The notes under the pieces are model-generated. The model was not told the DNA's origin and made no database searches. It saw only the letters and a list, made by a program, of their open reading frames with translations. DNA of 64,000 bases, taken from assembly GCF_023476645.1 (NCBI RefSeq), contig NZ_JAMCOJ010000012.1, forward strand, positions 1 through 64,000, written 5' to 3'. Numbering within the stretch: position 1 is the stretch's first letter; each line of letters opens with the position of its first letter. This DNA comes from Cellulophaga sp. 20_2_10 (lineage in GTDB: Bacteria; Bacteroidota; Bacteroidia; Flavobacteriales; Flavobacteriaceae). Position numbers and translations under genes: made by a program. This document shows positions 7,478 to 16,533 of this stretch, one piece after another.

Positions 7478-7855
7478 ATGAGTGAAAAAGAACTAATGGA
7501 TCAGGAAGAGATTTATTCAAAAGTACTAAGAGCCGGCAGACGGACTTATTTTTTTGATGTGAGGAGTACTAAGGCAGGAGACTATTATTTAACGGTTACT
7601 GAGAGTAAAAAATTTACACACGATGATGGATCTTTCCATTATAAAAAGCATAAAATTTACTTATACAAAGAAGATTTTACTCCTTTTAAAGAGCTTTTAA
7701 ATGAAATGATGGACTACATTATTAATGAAAAAGGTGAAGAAGTAATTTCCGACAGACACCAAAAAGACTTCAAAAAAGAAGAACGTATTAATGGTGAAGA
7801 AGTAGAAGCTATTGCAACAAGTAGTTTTACAAACGTAAGCTTTGACGACATCTAG
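7478..7855 (+). CDS. PUR-family DNA/RNA-binding protein (DUF3276)
   Basis: A 125-aa protein. Residues about 10-85 form a PUR repeat (KVLRAGRRTYFFDVRSTKAG, YYLTVTESKK, KIYLYKEDFTPFKELLNEMM), the fold of eukaryotic Pur-alpha and of the Borrelia single-stranded nucleic acid binding protein. The C-terminus is acidic and probably flexible. Such small DUF3276 proteins are widespread in Bacteroidota and probably act in the cytoplasm on single-stranded DNA or RNA. A strong terminator follows, and the upstream gene is the ABC exporter. Confidence 0.88.
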   Translation: MSEKELMDQEEIYSKVLRAGRRTYFFDVRSTKAGDYYLTVTESKKFTHDDGSFHYKKHKIYLYKEDFTPFKELLNEMMDYIINEKGEEVISDRHQKDFKKEERINGEEVEAIATSSFTNVSFDDI

Positions 7856-7877
7856 ATAACAAAAAACATGTATCTTT

Positions 7878-7907
7878 AAGCGACTCTCAAAAAGAGTCGC
7901 TTTTTTT
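7878..7907 (+). terminator. Terminator of the PUR-family gene
   Basis: Stem AAGCGACTCT / AGAGTCGCTT, loop CAAAA, then a T run. Confidence 0.9.
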
Positions 7908-7929
7908 AGCTCTAAAAACGAACTCATCT

Positions 7930-10446
7930 ATGAAAAAAAGACTGCTTTTATTAATTTTTGTCGTGTTTCAATATACCCAAGCTCAACAAAAATTAGATCT
8001 TAATTATTACCTACCACAAAACATTACGTACAACCAAGATATTCCAAAACCCATAGACGTTATAGGTCATGAGGTTGGCGAATGGCACGTATCTCATGAC
8101 AAACTGCAATTCTACATGCAAACATTAGCAAAAGCTAGTGACAGAATCGCTATAGAAAACCGAGGAGAAACGTATGAGGGCAGACCTATATTATTGTTGA
8201 CTATTACATCTCCTAAAAACTTGAAAAATATAGAAAACATAAGACAAACTCACCTTACAAACACAGATGGTAATGCAGATACTAGCAACCAACCTATAGT
8301 TGTATACCAAGGTTTTTCTATACACGGTAATGAACCAAGTGGTGCAAATGCTGGTTTAGCTTACGCGTACTATTTAGCAGCTGCACAAGGCCCTGAAATA
8401 GAAAACTTATTAGATAATATGGTTATTCTAATGGATCCTGCTTTTAATCCAGATGGAATTCAACGCTTTGCACATTGGGCGAATAGTAATAAAAGTAAAA
8501 ATCTAAATCCAGATGGTAATGATAGAGAATATCATGAAACTTGGCCAAACGGACGTACAAATCATTATTGGTTTGATATGAACCGTGATTGGTTACCAGT
8601 ACAATTACCAGAAAGCAAAGCAAGAATTAATACGTTTCATAAATGGCTGCCCAATATTCTAACAGACCATCATGAAATGGGCACAAACTCTACTTTCTTT
8701 TTTCAACCTGGAGAACCGACAAGAGTACATCCTTTAACCCCAAGTGTAAATCAAGAATTAACAGCAGAGATTGGCACATACCACGCCAAGGCTTTTGACA
8801 AAATAGGATCTTTATACTATTCTGAAGAAAATTATGATGATTACTATTATGGCAAAGGATCTACTTTTCCAGATGTTAATGGTAGTATTGGTATTTTGTT
8901 TGAGCAAGGTAGTTCTCGTGGCCACGTACAAGAAAGTGAAAACGGCGTACTTACCTTCCCTTTTACTATTAGAAATCAATTTACGGCAGCATTATCTACT
9001 ATAGAAGCTGCATATAATATGAGATCTAAAATACTTGGATACCAACAACAGTTCTATAAAAATACAAAGGCAGAAGCCGCAAAAAGCAAAACAAAAGCTA
9101 TCATTTTTGGCGATAGTAAAGATGCTGCTAAAACATGGCATTTAGCTGATATTTTACAAAGACACAAAATAAAATTTAACGAACTTAAAAGCGATGTTAG
9201 CTTAAACGGAAAAGAATACAAAAAAGGAGCTAGTTATGTTGTTCCTATGAACCAGAAAAACTATCAACTAATAAATGCTATGTTCGAGAAAAGAACAACG
9301 TTTACAGATAGTTTATTTTACGATATTTCTGCTTGGACGTTTCCTCTTGCTTTTAATTTGGACTATACCGAAACTACAAGTCTAACTAATGTAGGTGACG
9401 AAATTAAAGATTTACAACCATTACAGGGTGCTATAACTGGCGAAAGTAGTTATGCTTATTTATTTGAGTGGAATGAATACTACAGTCCAAAAGCTTTAAA
9501 CACAATTTTAGAAGCTGGTATTAGAGCTAAAGTTGGCAAAAGCCCATTTAGTGTAGAAGGTAAAGACTATGATTATGGCACTATAATGGTTCCTGTGCAA
9601 AATCAGAAATATAACAAACAGGAGCTTCATCTATTTTTAGAAAATGTTGCTAAAGAAAATAACCTAAATATTACTGCTGTTGGTACTGGCTTAACTAAAG
9701 GTATAGATCTAGGTAGTAATGAATTTGATCCGTTAAAAAAACAGCAAGTAGCTCTTTTAGTGGGTAGCGGTGTAACGTATGCAGATGCAGGAGAAATTTG
9801 GCATTTGTTTGATCAGCGTTATAATATGAAAATTACAAAGCTAGATACCGATTATTTTTCTAGAGTAGATTTAAGTAGATATACCACTTTAATTGTGCCT
9901 AGTATTTATGGCAGTGCACTAGATAAAAGCTCTGTTGCTAAAATTAAAGAATGGGTAAAAGCTGGAGGAACTTTAATTGCATATAGAAACGCCGCATATT
10001 GGCTAAATTCTAATGAACTAATGAAAATTGATTTTAAAAAGGATTCATCACTAGTAGCCAAGAACATTCCTTTTGATAAGCGTAGAGATTTTAGAGGAGC
10101 ACAAGTAACTGGTGGCGCTATTTTTGAAGCTAAATTAGACCGTTCTCATCCAATAAACTTTGGCTATAAAAATGATAAATTACCATTATTTAGAAATACC
10201 AATATTTATATAAACCCAGACAAAAACAGTTATAACAACCCTATACAGTATACTAGTAACCCATTATTAAGCGGTTATATTTCTAAGGAAAACCTAGATA
10301 TATTAAAAAATAGTGTTCCGTTTAAAACGCAGAGTTACGGTAAAGGCCGTGTCATATTATTTACCGATAATACCAACTTTAGAGCCTTTTGGTTTGGCAC
10401 AAATAAATTACTTATGAACGCTATTTACTTTAGCAAAATGATGTAA
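7930..10446 (+). CDS. Secreted M14-family zinc carboxypeptidase
   Basis: An 838-aa protein with a signal peptide (MKKRLLLLIFVVFQYTQAQ). The M14 domain follows: HxxE zinc ligands at His132 and Glu135 (SIHGNEPSG), a later histidine at 247-248 (DHHEMG) and a catalytic-type glutamate at 325 (ILFEQGSSRG). The C-terminal half contains a ThuA/DJ-1-like glutamine-amidotransferase fold (VALLVGSGVTYADAGEIWHL, TLIVPSIYG, GGTLIAYR), as in other long M14 peptidases of Bacteroidota. There is no clear type IX sorting domain, so it is probably periplasmic. It would trim peptides from the C-terminus; the substrate is unknown. It is a single gene between terminators. Confidence 0.9.
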   Translation: MKKRLLLLIFVVFQYTQAQQKLDLNYYLPQNITYNQDIPKPIDVIGHEVGEWHVSHDKLQFYMQTLAKASDRIAIENRGETYEGRPILLLTITSPKNLKNIENIRQTHLTNTDGNADTSNQPIVVYQGFSIHGNEPSGANAGLAYAYYLAAAQGPEIENLLDNMVILMDPAFNPDGIQRFAHWANSNKSKNLNPDGNDREYHETWPNGRTNHYWFDMNRDWLPVQLPESKARINTFHKWLPNILTDHHEMGTNSTFFFQPGEPTRVHPLTPSVNQELTAEIGTYHAKAFDKIGSLYYSEENYDDYYYGKGSTFPDVNGSIGILFEQGSSRGHVQESENGVLTFPFTIRNQFTAALSTIEAAYNMRSKILGYQQQFYKNTKAEAAKSKTKAIIFGDSKDAAKTWHLADILQRHKIKFNELKSDVSLNGKEYKKGASYVVPMNQKNYQLINAMFEKRTTFTDSLFYDISAWTFPLAFNLDYTETTSLTNVGDEIKDLQPLQGAITGESSYAYLFEWNEYYSPKALNTILEAGIRAKVGKSPFSVEGKDYDYGTIMVPVQNQKYNKQELHLFLENVAKENNLNITAVGTGLTKGIDLGSNEFDPLKKQQVALLVGSGVTYADAGEIWHLFDQRYNMKITKLDTDYFSRVDLSRYTTLIVPSIYGSALDKSSVAKIKEWVKAGGTLIAYRNAAYWLNSNELMKIDFKKDSSLVAKNIPFDKRRDFRGAQVTGGAIFEAKLDRSHPINFGYKNDKLPLFRNTNIYINPDKNSYNNPIQYTSNPLLSGYISKENLDILKNSVPFKTQSYGKGRVILFTDNTNFRAFWFGTNKLLMNAIYFSKMM

Positions 10447-10466
10447 TTTAAATTACATCAGCTTAT

Positions 10467-10499
10467 AAAAAATCCCGAGTTTATAACTCGGGATTTTTT
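10467..10499. terminator. Bidirectional terminator between M14 peptidase and csaA
   Basis: A 15-bp stem AAAAAATCCCGAGTT / AACTCGGGATTTTTT with a three-base loop serves both convergent genes. Confidence 0.9.
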
Positions 10500-10517
10500 G
10501 TTTTATCACTTTTACCA

Positions 10518-10856
10518 CTACCCTACTTTTAAACCGTTTTGAACTTGAGCTTCTGGATTTAATAAAATAACATCTTTACCATCTACAGCTCCCATTACCA
10601 AACATTCGCTCATAAAATTAGCGATCTGTTTTTTAGGAAAGTTTACAACAGCAATAATTTGCCTGTCTAGCAACTGGCCTTTACTGTAACGTAATGTTAT
10701 TTGTGCAGATGTTTTTAAAACACCTATTTCTTCACCAAAATCTATCTGTAATTGATAAGCTGGGTTCCGTGCTTCTGGAAAATCTTCTACATTAATAATT
10801 GTACCTACACGCATATCTATTTTAGAAAAATCGTTCCAGGTAATTTGCTCCTTCAT
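10518..10856 (-). CDS. csaA: CsaA-like tRNA-binding (EMAP-II/Myf) protein
   Basis: A 112-aa protein consisting of one tRNA-binding OB-fold domain: FSKIDMRVGTIINVEDFPEA, AYQLQIDFGEEIG, TSAQIT, and LVMGAVDGKDVILLNPE. Stand-alone proteins of this length are CsaA, described in Bacillus as a chaperone-like tRNA-binding homodimer linked to protein export; cellular function elsewhere is uncertain. It lies 26 bases downstream of the frameshifted DinB/YfiT-like gene, so the two were probably co-transcribed. Confidence 0.88.
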   Translation of the reverse strand: MKEQITWNDFSKIDMRVGTIINVEDFPEARNPAYQLQIDFGEEIGVLKTSAQITLRYSKGQLLDRQIIAVVNFPKKQIANFMSECLVMGAVDGKDVILLNPEAQVQNGLKVG

Positions 10857-10882
10857 TTGTGTGTGTTTTTATTATTATTAAT

Positions 10883-11430
10883 CTACAACCACCCTTCTAT
10901 TTTACACAGGTTTTCTATATGCGCAAAATGATGATTGCTATGCCAAGCATACCTACCTATATTTTCTGCAACACTAACCGATGAGTTATCTGCTGGGTGT
11001 ATAAATTCTAGTTGTAATTGTTCTACCGATAATGCATTTAATAAATACACCATTTTTGCATGTAAAGCGGTAATGTAATTTAGAGATAATACTATTGGCG
11101 CTGTAGTTGCATCTGTTAACATTGCCCAATCTTTCTCTTCATATGCTTTTATAATTGGTTTATTCTCTGTTAAAGACCATTTAAACCGTGTATAGCTGTG
11201 GTGGTGACTATCTCTGCTATATGATGAATAAGCTGCCTAACAGACCACCCTTCTGGCCTGTATGGTGTATTTAATTGTATATCACTTAAACCAACAACCA
11301 AATTTCCTAACTTTTTAGGAAAATCTTCTAAAACCAAAATCCAATTGTGTAGTTGTTCTTTAGAAATTTCTTTAGGACAAGAAAAATGACCAATAGGATA
11401 TTTAAGCGTATCTAATGTATTATTTTTCAT
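10883..11430 (-). pseudogene. YfiT/DinB-superfamily bacillithiol-transferase-like gene, frameshifted
   Basis: The gene starts at ATG 11430 and reads YPIGHFSCPKEIS through YRPEGWSVRQLIHHIAE, then leaves frame at about 11211-11215 and stops at 11170. In another frame the family sequence continues: DSHHHSYTRFKWSLTENKPI, AYEEKDWAMLTDATTAPIVL, ending AWHSNHHFAHIENLC. An extra GA in the coding strand (TCTCT on the plus strand at 11211-11215) accounts exactly for the shift. The metal-ligand histidines (LIHH, WHSNHHFAH) are all present across the two halves. The intact protein would be about 180 residues, a DinB-fold metal-dependent thiol transferase like Bacillus YfiT. It is either a recent pseudogene or a sequencing error. 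Confidence 0.85.
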
Positions 11431-11660
11431 ACTTACAGCTGTCTATTTTAGTACTTATAGTAGTCATTATCAACCATAAAAGTACATAAAATTATAATTT
11501 AATTAACTTTTAACGCAACCCTTTTAACATTATTGAGTCTAGTAGAAGTAGCACATATAATTAGTTTTTTTAGTTATATGCAGAAAAAGCGGTAGGGTTT
11601 TTGTTAACATAGTTGTTATATACCTATAACGTTTAAAGAAATAAATTAACCTGTAAAGAT

Positions 11661-11798
11661 ATGATCACTTTTTTCCTTATTTTATCTGTATTAATTGTTA
11701 TAAATATTGTTCTATTAACTGTAAGTGTAAACGGTAGTTTTTTATCTAAACGAAAAAACCTCCCTTTAGAAAAGAGAGGTCTTAAAAATTATGCTTAG
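11661..11798 (+). CDS. Possible 45-aa single-span membrane protein
   Basis: An ORF of 45 codons begins at ATG 11661. Residues 2-21 are strongly hydrophobic (ITFFLILSVLIVINIVLLTV) and the tail is basic (SKRKNLPLEKRG). It is plausible as a small membrane protein, but its 3' part overlaps the terminator of the opposite-strand PPIase gene, and I have no homology evidence. The rest of the gap 11431-11812 shows no other feature. Confidence 0.3.
   Translation: MITFFLILSVLIVINIVLLTVSVNGSFLSKRKNLPLEKRGLKNYA
11753..11780 (-). terminator. Terminator of the cyclophilin-FKBP gene
   Basis: On the minus strand ACCTCTCTTT pairs with AAAGGGAGGT (one mismatch), followed by six T. Confidence 0.7.
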
Positions 11799-11812
11799 TA
11801 TTTTAATAGTGC

Positions 11813-12748
11813 TTATTTAACACCCATTAATTCTACATCAAATATTAAAGATGCATTTGGAGGTATAACTCCACCTGCTCCAGCACTACCATATGCTAAG
11901 TTAGAAGGAATAACAAAACGAGCTTTGTCTCCTACTTCTAATAAAGCAATACCCTCATCCCAACCTGGAATTACTTGTCCTACTCCTAATTGAAAATCTA
12001 TTGGTTCGTTTCTTTTGTAAGATGAATCAAAAACTTCACCACTTGTTAAAGAACCTTCATAGTGTACAGAAACAGTTTTACCGCTTTCTGCTTTAACACC
12101 ACCAGTACCTTTTTGAATAACTTTGTAACGTAAACCAGATGCAGTTTCTTCAAAACCAGCAGCTAATTTTTCCATTTCATCAGCAGCACTAGCTTTTTCT
12201 TCAGCTAATCTTTTTTCTCTAGACCCTTCAAAAGTTCTAAATGCTTCAACTGCATTCCATTTTTCAGCTTCATCACCAACTCTAACTATTTCTAAACTCT
12301 CTAGAGTATCATCTTGTGCAATAGCATCTACAACATCTTGACCGCTTTCTACGTTCCCAAAAACTGTGTGCTTATTATCTAACCAAGGTGTAGCTATGTG
12401 AGTTATAAAGAACTGACTTCCGTTTGTTCCAGGACCAGCATTAGCCATAGATAATACTCCTGGACCAGAATGCGTTAAATCTGGATGAAATTCATCATCA
12501 AACTTATAACCAGCATCTCCTGTACCTGTTCCTAATGGACAACCACCTTGGATCATAAAATCTGGAATAACTCTATGAAATTTTAATCCGTTATAATATG
12601 GTGTTCCTTGTGGCTTTACAGAGTTTTCTAAATTTCCTTCAGCTAAAGCAACAAAGTTACCAACTGTACCTGGTGTTTTATCGTGAGTTAATTTTACTAA
12701 AATTTCTCCTTTAGTAGTATTGAATTTTGCGTAAATTCCGTCTTGCAT
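11813..12748 (-). CDS. Cyclophilin-FKBP fusion peptidyl-prolyl isomerase
   Basis: A 311-aa cytoplasmic protein with two unrelated prolyl isomerase folds. Residues about 5-158 are a cyclophilin (FHRVIPDFMIQGG at 58-69, GTNGSQFFI at 107-115, WLDNKHTVFG at 122-131). Residues about 160-200 form a charged helical linker (GSREKRLAEEKASAADEME). Residues about 205-311 are an FKBP domain (VSVHYEGSL, VFDSSY, IPGWDEGI, IPSNLAYG, PPNASLIFDVEL). Both active sites look complete. There is no signal peptide, so it acts in the cytoplasm on nascent or misfolded chains. Dual-family immunophilins of this order are known from a few Flavobacteria. It is a monocistronic gene with its own terminator. Confidence 0.92.
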   Translation of the reverse strand: MQDGIYAKFNTTKGEILVKLTHDKTPGTVGNFVALAEGNLENSVKPQGTPYYNGLKFHRVIPDFMIQGGCPLGTGTGDAGYKFDDEFHPDLTHSGPGVLSMANAGPGTNGSQFFITHIATPWLDNKHTVFGNVESGQDVVDAIAQDDTLESLEIVRVGDEAEKWNAVEAFRTFEGSREKRLAEEKASAADEMEKLAAGFEETASGLRYKVIQKGTGGVKAESGKTVSVHYEGSLTSGEVFDSSYKRNEPIDFQLGVGQVIPGWDEGIALLEVGDKARFVIPSNLAYGSAGAGGVIPPNASLIFDVELMGVK

Positions 12749-12826
12749 ATCGCTTTATTTTTTTTGAACCGCAAAGATAGTCATTGTTTTCTGTTGAAAA
12801 AAGTTTCGCAGTTTAAGAATTTGTTA

Positions 12827-14221
12827 TTATCCTTTTATCTTTTTTGATGTTACAATACCGTATTTATCAAACAAATACACTAAGCTGGTCATAGTTGCGG
12901 CTCCTAATTCTAATTCTCTTTTATTTACGTGTTCAAAAGTATCATTAGCCGCATGATGATGATCAAAATAACGCTGAGAATCTGGACGTAAGCCAGCTAA
13001 AACCATATTATCTTTTTTAAGCGGACCAACATCTGCTCCACTACCTCCTTTTTCAAATAAATGAATTAAGTAAGGTTTAAACAAATTCCTCCAACTATCT
13101 ACTTGTTCAAAATTATCATCAGAACAATCAAAAGAAAAACCTCTTGGCGAAAAACCACCAGCATCACTCTCTAGAGCAAATATGTGATTTTCATTTTTAC
13201 TGTTTGCAACCTCAGCATATTTATTGCCACCACGTAAACCATTTTCTTCATTCATAAACAAAACAGCTCTAATAGTTCTCTTTGGCTTATAACCCGATGC
13301 TTTTATTAAACGTAATACATCCATACTTTGTACAACACCAGCACCATCATCATGAGAACCATCTCCTAAATCCCAAGAATCTAAATGTCCGCCTACTACA
13401 ATAATTTCATTAGGGTATGTACTTCCTTTTATTTCTCCTATTACATTGTAAGACTGTACATCTTCTAATTGCTTGCAATTTTGCTTAAAAAAGAATTTTG
13501 TCTCTGAGTTTAATTTTAATGCTATAGACAGCAACTCGGCTCCGTTAGTACTAATTGCTGCTGCAGGTATTCTATTTTTCACAGGAGTATCTCCGTAACT
13601 CATAGAACCCGTATGTGGATAATCGTCTAAGCGTAAATTTACAGAACGTACTATTACACCAACTGCTCCATATTTACCCGCTTCTGCGGCACCAGAATAA
13701 CGCTGATCTACACAACCACCGTAGGCTGTAAATGTTACAATATCTTTAGGATTCATAGGTCTATTAAAAAATACTATTTTACCTGAAATTTTATCTTTAC
13801 CTAAAGTTTGTAATTCATCTATACCTTTTACTTCCACTACATTTGCTCTTAGACCTAAACCAGAAGTAGCCACCGAACCTCCTAACGCACAAATTGGCAC
13901 ACTTGTAGAAGTACCATCTTCAGATAAAATATTTGCATATTCCGCTATACCGCGCACCCATTTTGGCACCATTACAGGTTGTAGATACACACGATCTAAC
14001 CCTAATTTATCCAATTCTTTTTTAGTGTAATTTACTGCTTGTTCTGCTTCTATAGACCCAGATAAACGCCCTCCTATTCTATTAGACAAATGATCTAACC
14101 AACCATAAGACATACCATCTGTTAATGATGCATCGTAAATAGCTCTAAGTTGTTTTTCGTCATCGGTTTGCGAGAAAACGGTTGCGCATATAAAAAGGAA
14201 TACTAAGGTTAATTTCTTCAT
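12827..14221 (-). CDS. Secreted M28-family metallopeptidase with PA domain
   Basis: A 464-aa protein with a signal peptide (MKKLTLVFLFICATVFSQ). A PA-type insert lies at about 120-240 (GKIVFFNRP, GAVGVIVRS). The di-zinc peptidase core has ligands in GGHLDSWD, DDGAGV, FMNEENG, LESDAGG and FDHHHAANDTFEHVN. This is the arrangement of M28 aminopeptidases and plasma glutamate carboxypeptidase-like enzymes, which release N-terminal residues or cleave dipeptides. It probably acts in the periplasm or outside. It starts one base after the PPK2 stop codon, so the two are in one operon. Confidence 0.9.
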   Translation of the reverse strand: MKKLTLVFLFICATVFSQTDDEKQLRAIYDASLTDGMSYGWLDHLSNRIGGRLSGSIEAEQAVNYTKKELDKLGLDRVYLQPVMVPKWVRGIAEYANILSEDGTSTSVPICALGGSVATSGLGLRANVVEVKGIDELQTLGKDKISGKIVFFNRPMNPKDIVTFTAYGGCVDQRYSGAAEAGKYGAVGVIVRSVNLRLDDYPHTGSMSYGDTPVKNRIPAAAISTNGAELLSIALKLNSETKFFFKQNCKQLEDVQSYNVIGEIKGSTYPNEIIVVGGHLDSWDLGDGSHDDGAGVVQSMDVLRLIKASGYKPKRTIRAVLFMNEENGLRGGNKYAEVANSKNENHIFALESDAGGFSPRGFSFDCSDDNFEQVDSWRNLFKPYLIHLFEKGGSGADVGPLKKDNMVLAGLRPDSQRYFDHHHAANDTFEHVNKRELELGAATMTSLVYLFDKYGIVTSKKIKG

Positions 14222-14222
14222 T

Positions 14223-15173
14223 CTATTCTGATTCTAGTTGAGTTTTATATAGTTCTAAATTTGCCTTTATCTTATCGTCTAATTCCGGCTCTTTAATATC
14301 TTTATACTTTTTTAATTCTTGTAGTAATATTGATGCTACAATTACTCGTGCTCCTTTTTTATTATCCGCTGGTACCACATACCAAGGAGCGTGCGTTTTA
14401 GAAGTTTTATTTATAGCATCTTCATAATACTCTTGGTAAGAGTCCCACAGTTTACGTTCTTTTAAGTCTCCTGGAGAAAATTTCCAGTTTTTTTCTTTAA
14501 GATCAAGTCTACGCAATAACCTTTGACGTTGCTCTTCTTTAGATAAATGCAAGTAAAACTTATAAATTAAAGTTCCGTTTTCTGCTATATGCTTTTCAAA
14601 ATTATTTATTTGTTCAAATCTTTTAGCCCAGAAAGCATCATCTATATCTGCTACGCTATGTACACCTGGTATATGCTCGCCCATAATATATTCCGGATGC
14701 ACACGTGTTACCAAAACATTCTCGTAATGGGTTCTATTAAAAACACCAAACTTACCTTTTGCAGGTAGCGCAATGTAGTGTCTCCACAAATAATCGTGTT
14801 TACGTTCTAGTTCTGTTGGCACTTTAAAACTATGCACAACTACACCACGAGCATTAAAATCTTTAAAAATTTCACGAATAAGACTATCCTTCCCCGAAGT
14901 ATCCATTCCTTGCAAACAAATTAAAACACTGTATTTACCATGCGCATATAAAGTATCTTGAAAATCTCCTAACTCTTCCCTAATTTCCTCTAATTCCTTT
15001 TTTAATTTTTTATCAGATTCTCCAAAAGTTTCTACCGTTGGTTGGTTAGACAGTTTTAATTTTTCTGATGCCTTATATTTTTTTATATCTACGTTCCGCA
15101 CTTGTGTAAGGTTTAGTTTTTTTAAGAGACTGAATATACCATATTTAATTGATGAATCCTTGTAAAATAACAC
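14223..15173 (-). CDS. Polyphosphate kinase 2 family protein
   Basis: A 316-aa PPK2-type P-loop kinase. It has a Walker A GMDTSGKDSLIREI, FKVPTELERKHDYLWRHY, the lid/Walker B region FNRTHYENVLVTRVHPEY, and KFYLHLSKEEQRQRLLRR, WKFSPGDLKER, APWYVVPADNK. The family transfers phosphate between polyphosphate and nucleotides; this form resembles the class that phosphorylates AMP or ADP, but the class is not certain. No ATG is available: GTG at 15173 gives the full frame, while GTG at 15101 (MRNVDIKKYKASEKL) would match the usual N-terminus better. The M28 gene follows after one base. Confidence 0.88.
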   Translation of the reverse strand: MLFYKDSSIKYGIFSLLKKLNLTQVRNVDIKKYKASEKLKLSNQPTVETFGESDKKLKKELEEIREELGDFQDTLYAHGKYSVLICLQGMDTSGKDSLIREIFKDFNARGVVVHSFKVPTELERKHDYLWRHYIALPAKGKFGVFNRTHYENVLVTRVHPEYIMGEHIPGVHSVADIDDAFWAKRFEQINNFEKHIAENGTLIYKFYLHLSKEEQRQRLLRRLDLKEKNWKFSPGDLKERKLWDSYQEYYEDAINKTSKTHAPWYVVPADNKKGARVIVASILLQELKKYKDIKEPELDDKIKANLELYKTQLESE

Positions 15174-15278
15174 ATCATTAGGATTTTTCGTCCCTTTAAC
15201 GATAATAAAAGGTTATCATTTTATTACGCATTATATTGCTATTGAATCTGTACTTAAGGGTGCCCCAAAACCTTAAAA

Positions 15279-15926
15279 ATGATACATAAAACAAAAATAT
15301 TATACCTACTAGCAACAGCACTTCTGTTGTGTTCTTTTGTTGTAAATACTACCTGTGATTTAGTTAAGTCTAATTTAGGTGTTGTGTTAAAGCAAACAAA
15401 TAAAGCTGTACTAGCAAAGGACATAAATACAATTAAATACCACGCGTACAAAGCCATTAAAATAGTACAAAAACTAGAAAAGCAATTAGAAGATTGTAAT
15501 TGTGATGATGCTACGCAAGATGTTAATCAAGGATTAAACCTATTAAAAGAGGTAACAAAAACAAATTCTTTTGAAACAGCTAAAGCATTAACAAAAGAAG
15601 CTGAAGATTGTATTAACTCTGGCATAATTGCTATTGCTAATTTTAGCAGAAAAAGTAAACTCATTTCTAAGTCTCCTAATAACGAGTTATATGCTGCTGT
15701 AGATAGTATTTTAATTCCGTTTGAAAAGTCTATGAAAAAAATGGTTGTAGATACAGAAAACTGTAAAGAAGCATATAAATTAGCGAAAGAGATTTATCAT
15801 AAAAACGAGTTAAAACTTATGGATACGTCTTTAAGTGAATCTAAAAAATACTATCATTTAAGATCAAAAGAGATCGCAAAGCAAACTATAGCTAAATTAG
15901 AAGATTGCGCTACTAGAGCTAATTAA
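15279..15926 (+). CDS. Secreted helical protein of unknown function
   Basis: A 215-aa protein with a probable signal peptide (KILYLLATALLLCSFVVN). The rest is predicted mostly helical and rich in Lys, Glu and Ala, with several cysteines (NTTCD, LEDCNCDD, EDCIN, TENCK, LEDCA) that could pair in the periplasm. I recognise no family. It is convergent with the SRPBCC gene and overlaps its stop by four bases. It stands alone, so context gives no hint. Confidence 0.65.
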   Translation: MIHKTKILYLLATALLLCSFVVNTTCDLVKSNLGVVLKQTNKAVLAKDINTIKYHAYKAIKIVQKLEKQLEDCNCDDATQDVNQGLNLLKEVTKTNSFETAKALTKEAEDCINSGIIAIANFSRKSKLISKSPNNELYAAVDSILIPFEKSMKKMVVDTENCKEAYKLAKEIYHKNELKLMDTSLSESKKYYHLRSKEIAKQTIAKLEDCATRAN

Positions 15927-16453
15927 TTGCGTTCTAGCTCATTTTTTAAGGCTAGTAAGCCTTCATCAAAATCTTTACCCACCACTTTATCCATATTCAT
16001 GAAAAGCATCATAATACTCATCGGAAAAACATTTTTTCCTGAGAAGCCCCAAGTAATTTTAGTTTTGTTTTCTCCCGTATCGTACATCTTAAAATAACAA
16101 TTGGAAATAGACTTAAATGGTTTAAAAAAACGCAATTCACCTTCTATATGTTCGCTTTCTAAAATATTAGTTATCTCTTGTTCGCCTTCCCCTACCTCCT
16201 TATTACCGTTCCAGTAACTAACAAAACCTACAGTACCATCTACACCTATATATTTACGAGCCATACTAGGATCTTTCTTTGCCCAGGGCGACCATATTTC
16301 TTGGTTCTTCACCAGTAACACATAATTAAAAACCTCTTTTCTTGGTTTAGAAATATCTATAGATCTAAATACGTTGTAGCTTTTGGGTGCAGCTAGTGCT
16401 AAAATTGCAACTAGTATCAATAGCCCTACGACTATGTAAATTGCTATCATCAT
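15923..16453 (-). CDS. SRPBCC (START-like) family membrane-anchored protein
   Basis: 176 aa from the ATG at 16453. Upstream in-frame codons give an unlikely leader, whereas MMIAIYIVVGLLILVAILAL is a proper N-terminal transmembrane helix. The remainder is an SRPBCC polyketide-cyclase/START-like domain (FRSIDISKPRKEVFNYVLLV, WSPWAKKDP, GEQEITNIL, FKSISNCYFKMYDTG, ITWGFSGKN). These domains bind small hydrophobic ligands or lipids; the ligand is unknown. It lies 81 bases after trmH on the same strand. Confidence 0.8.
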   Translation of the reverse strand: MMIAIYIVVGLLILVAILALAAPKSYNVFRSIDISKPRKEVFNYVLLVKNQEIWSPWAKKDPSMARKYIGVDGTVGFVSYWNGNKEVGEGEQEITNILESEHIEGELRFFKPFKSISNCYFKMYDTGENKTKITWGFSGKNVFPMSIMMLFMNMDKVVGKDFDEGLLALKNELERN

Positions 16454-16533
16454 TTGGTTTTTGGTTTTGATTGGTTCTTCAATGTACAAAAAAAAAGGAT
16501 AACAAATTGTAAGTTTTAATGCCACATAACTGT

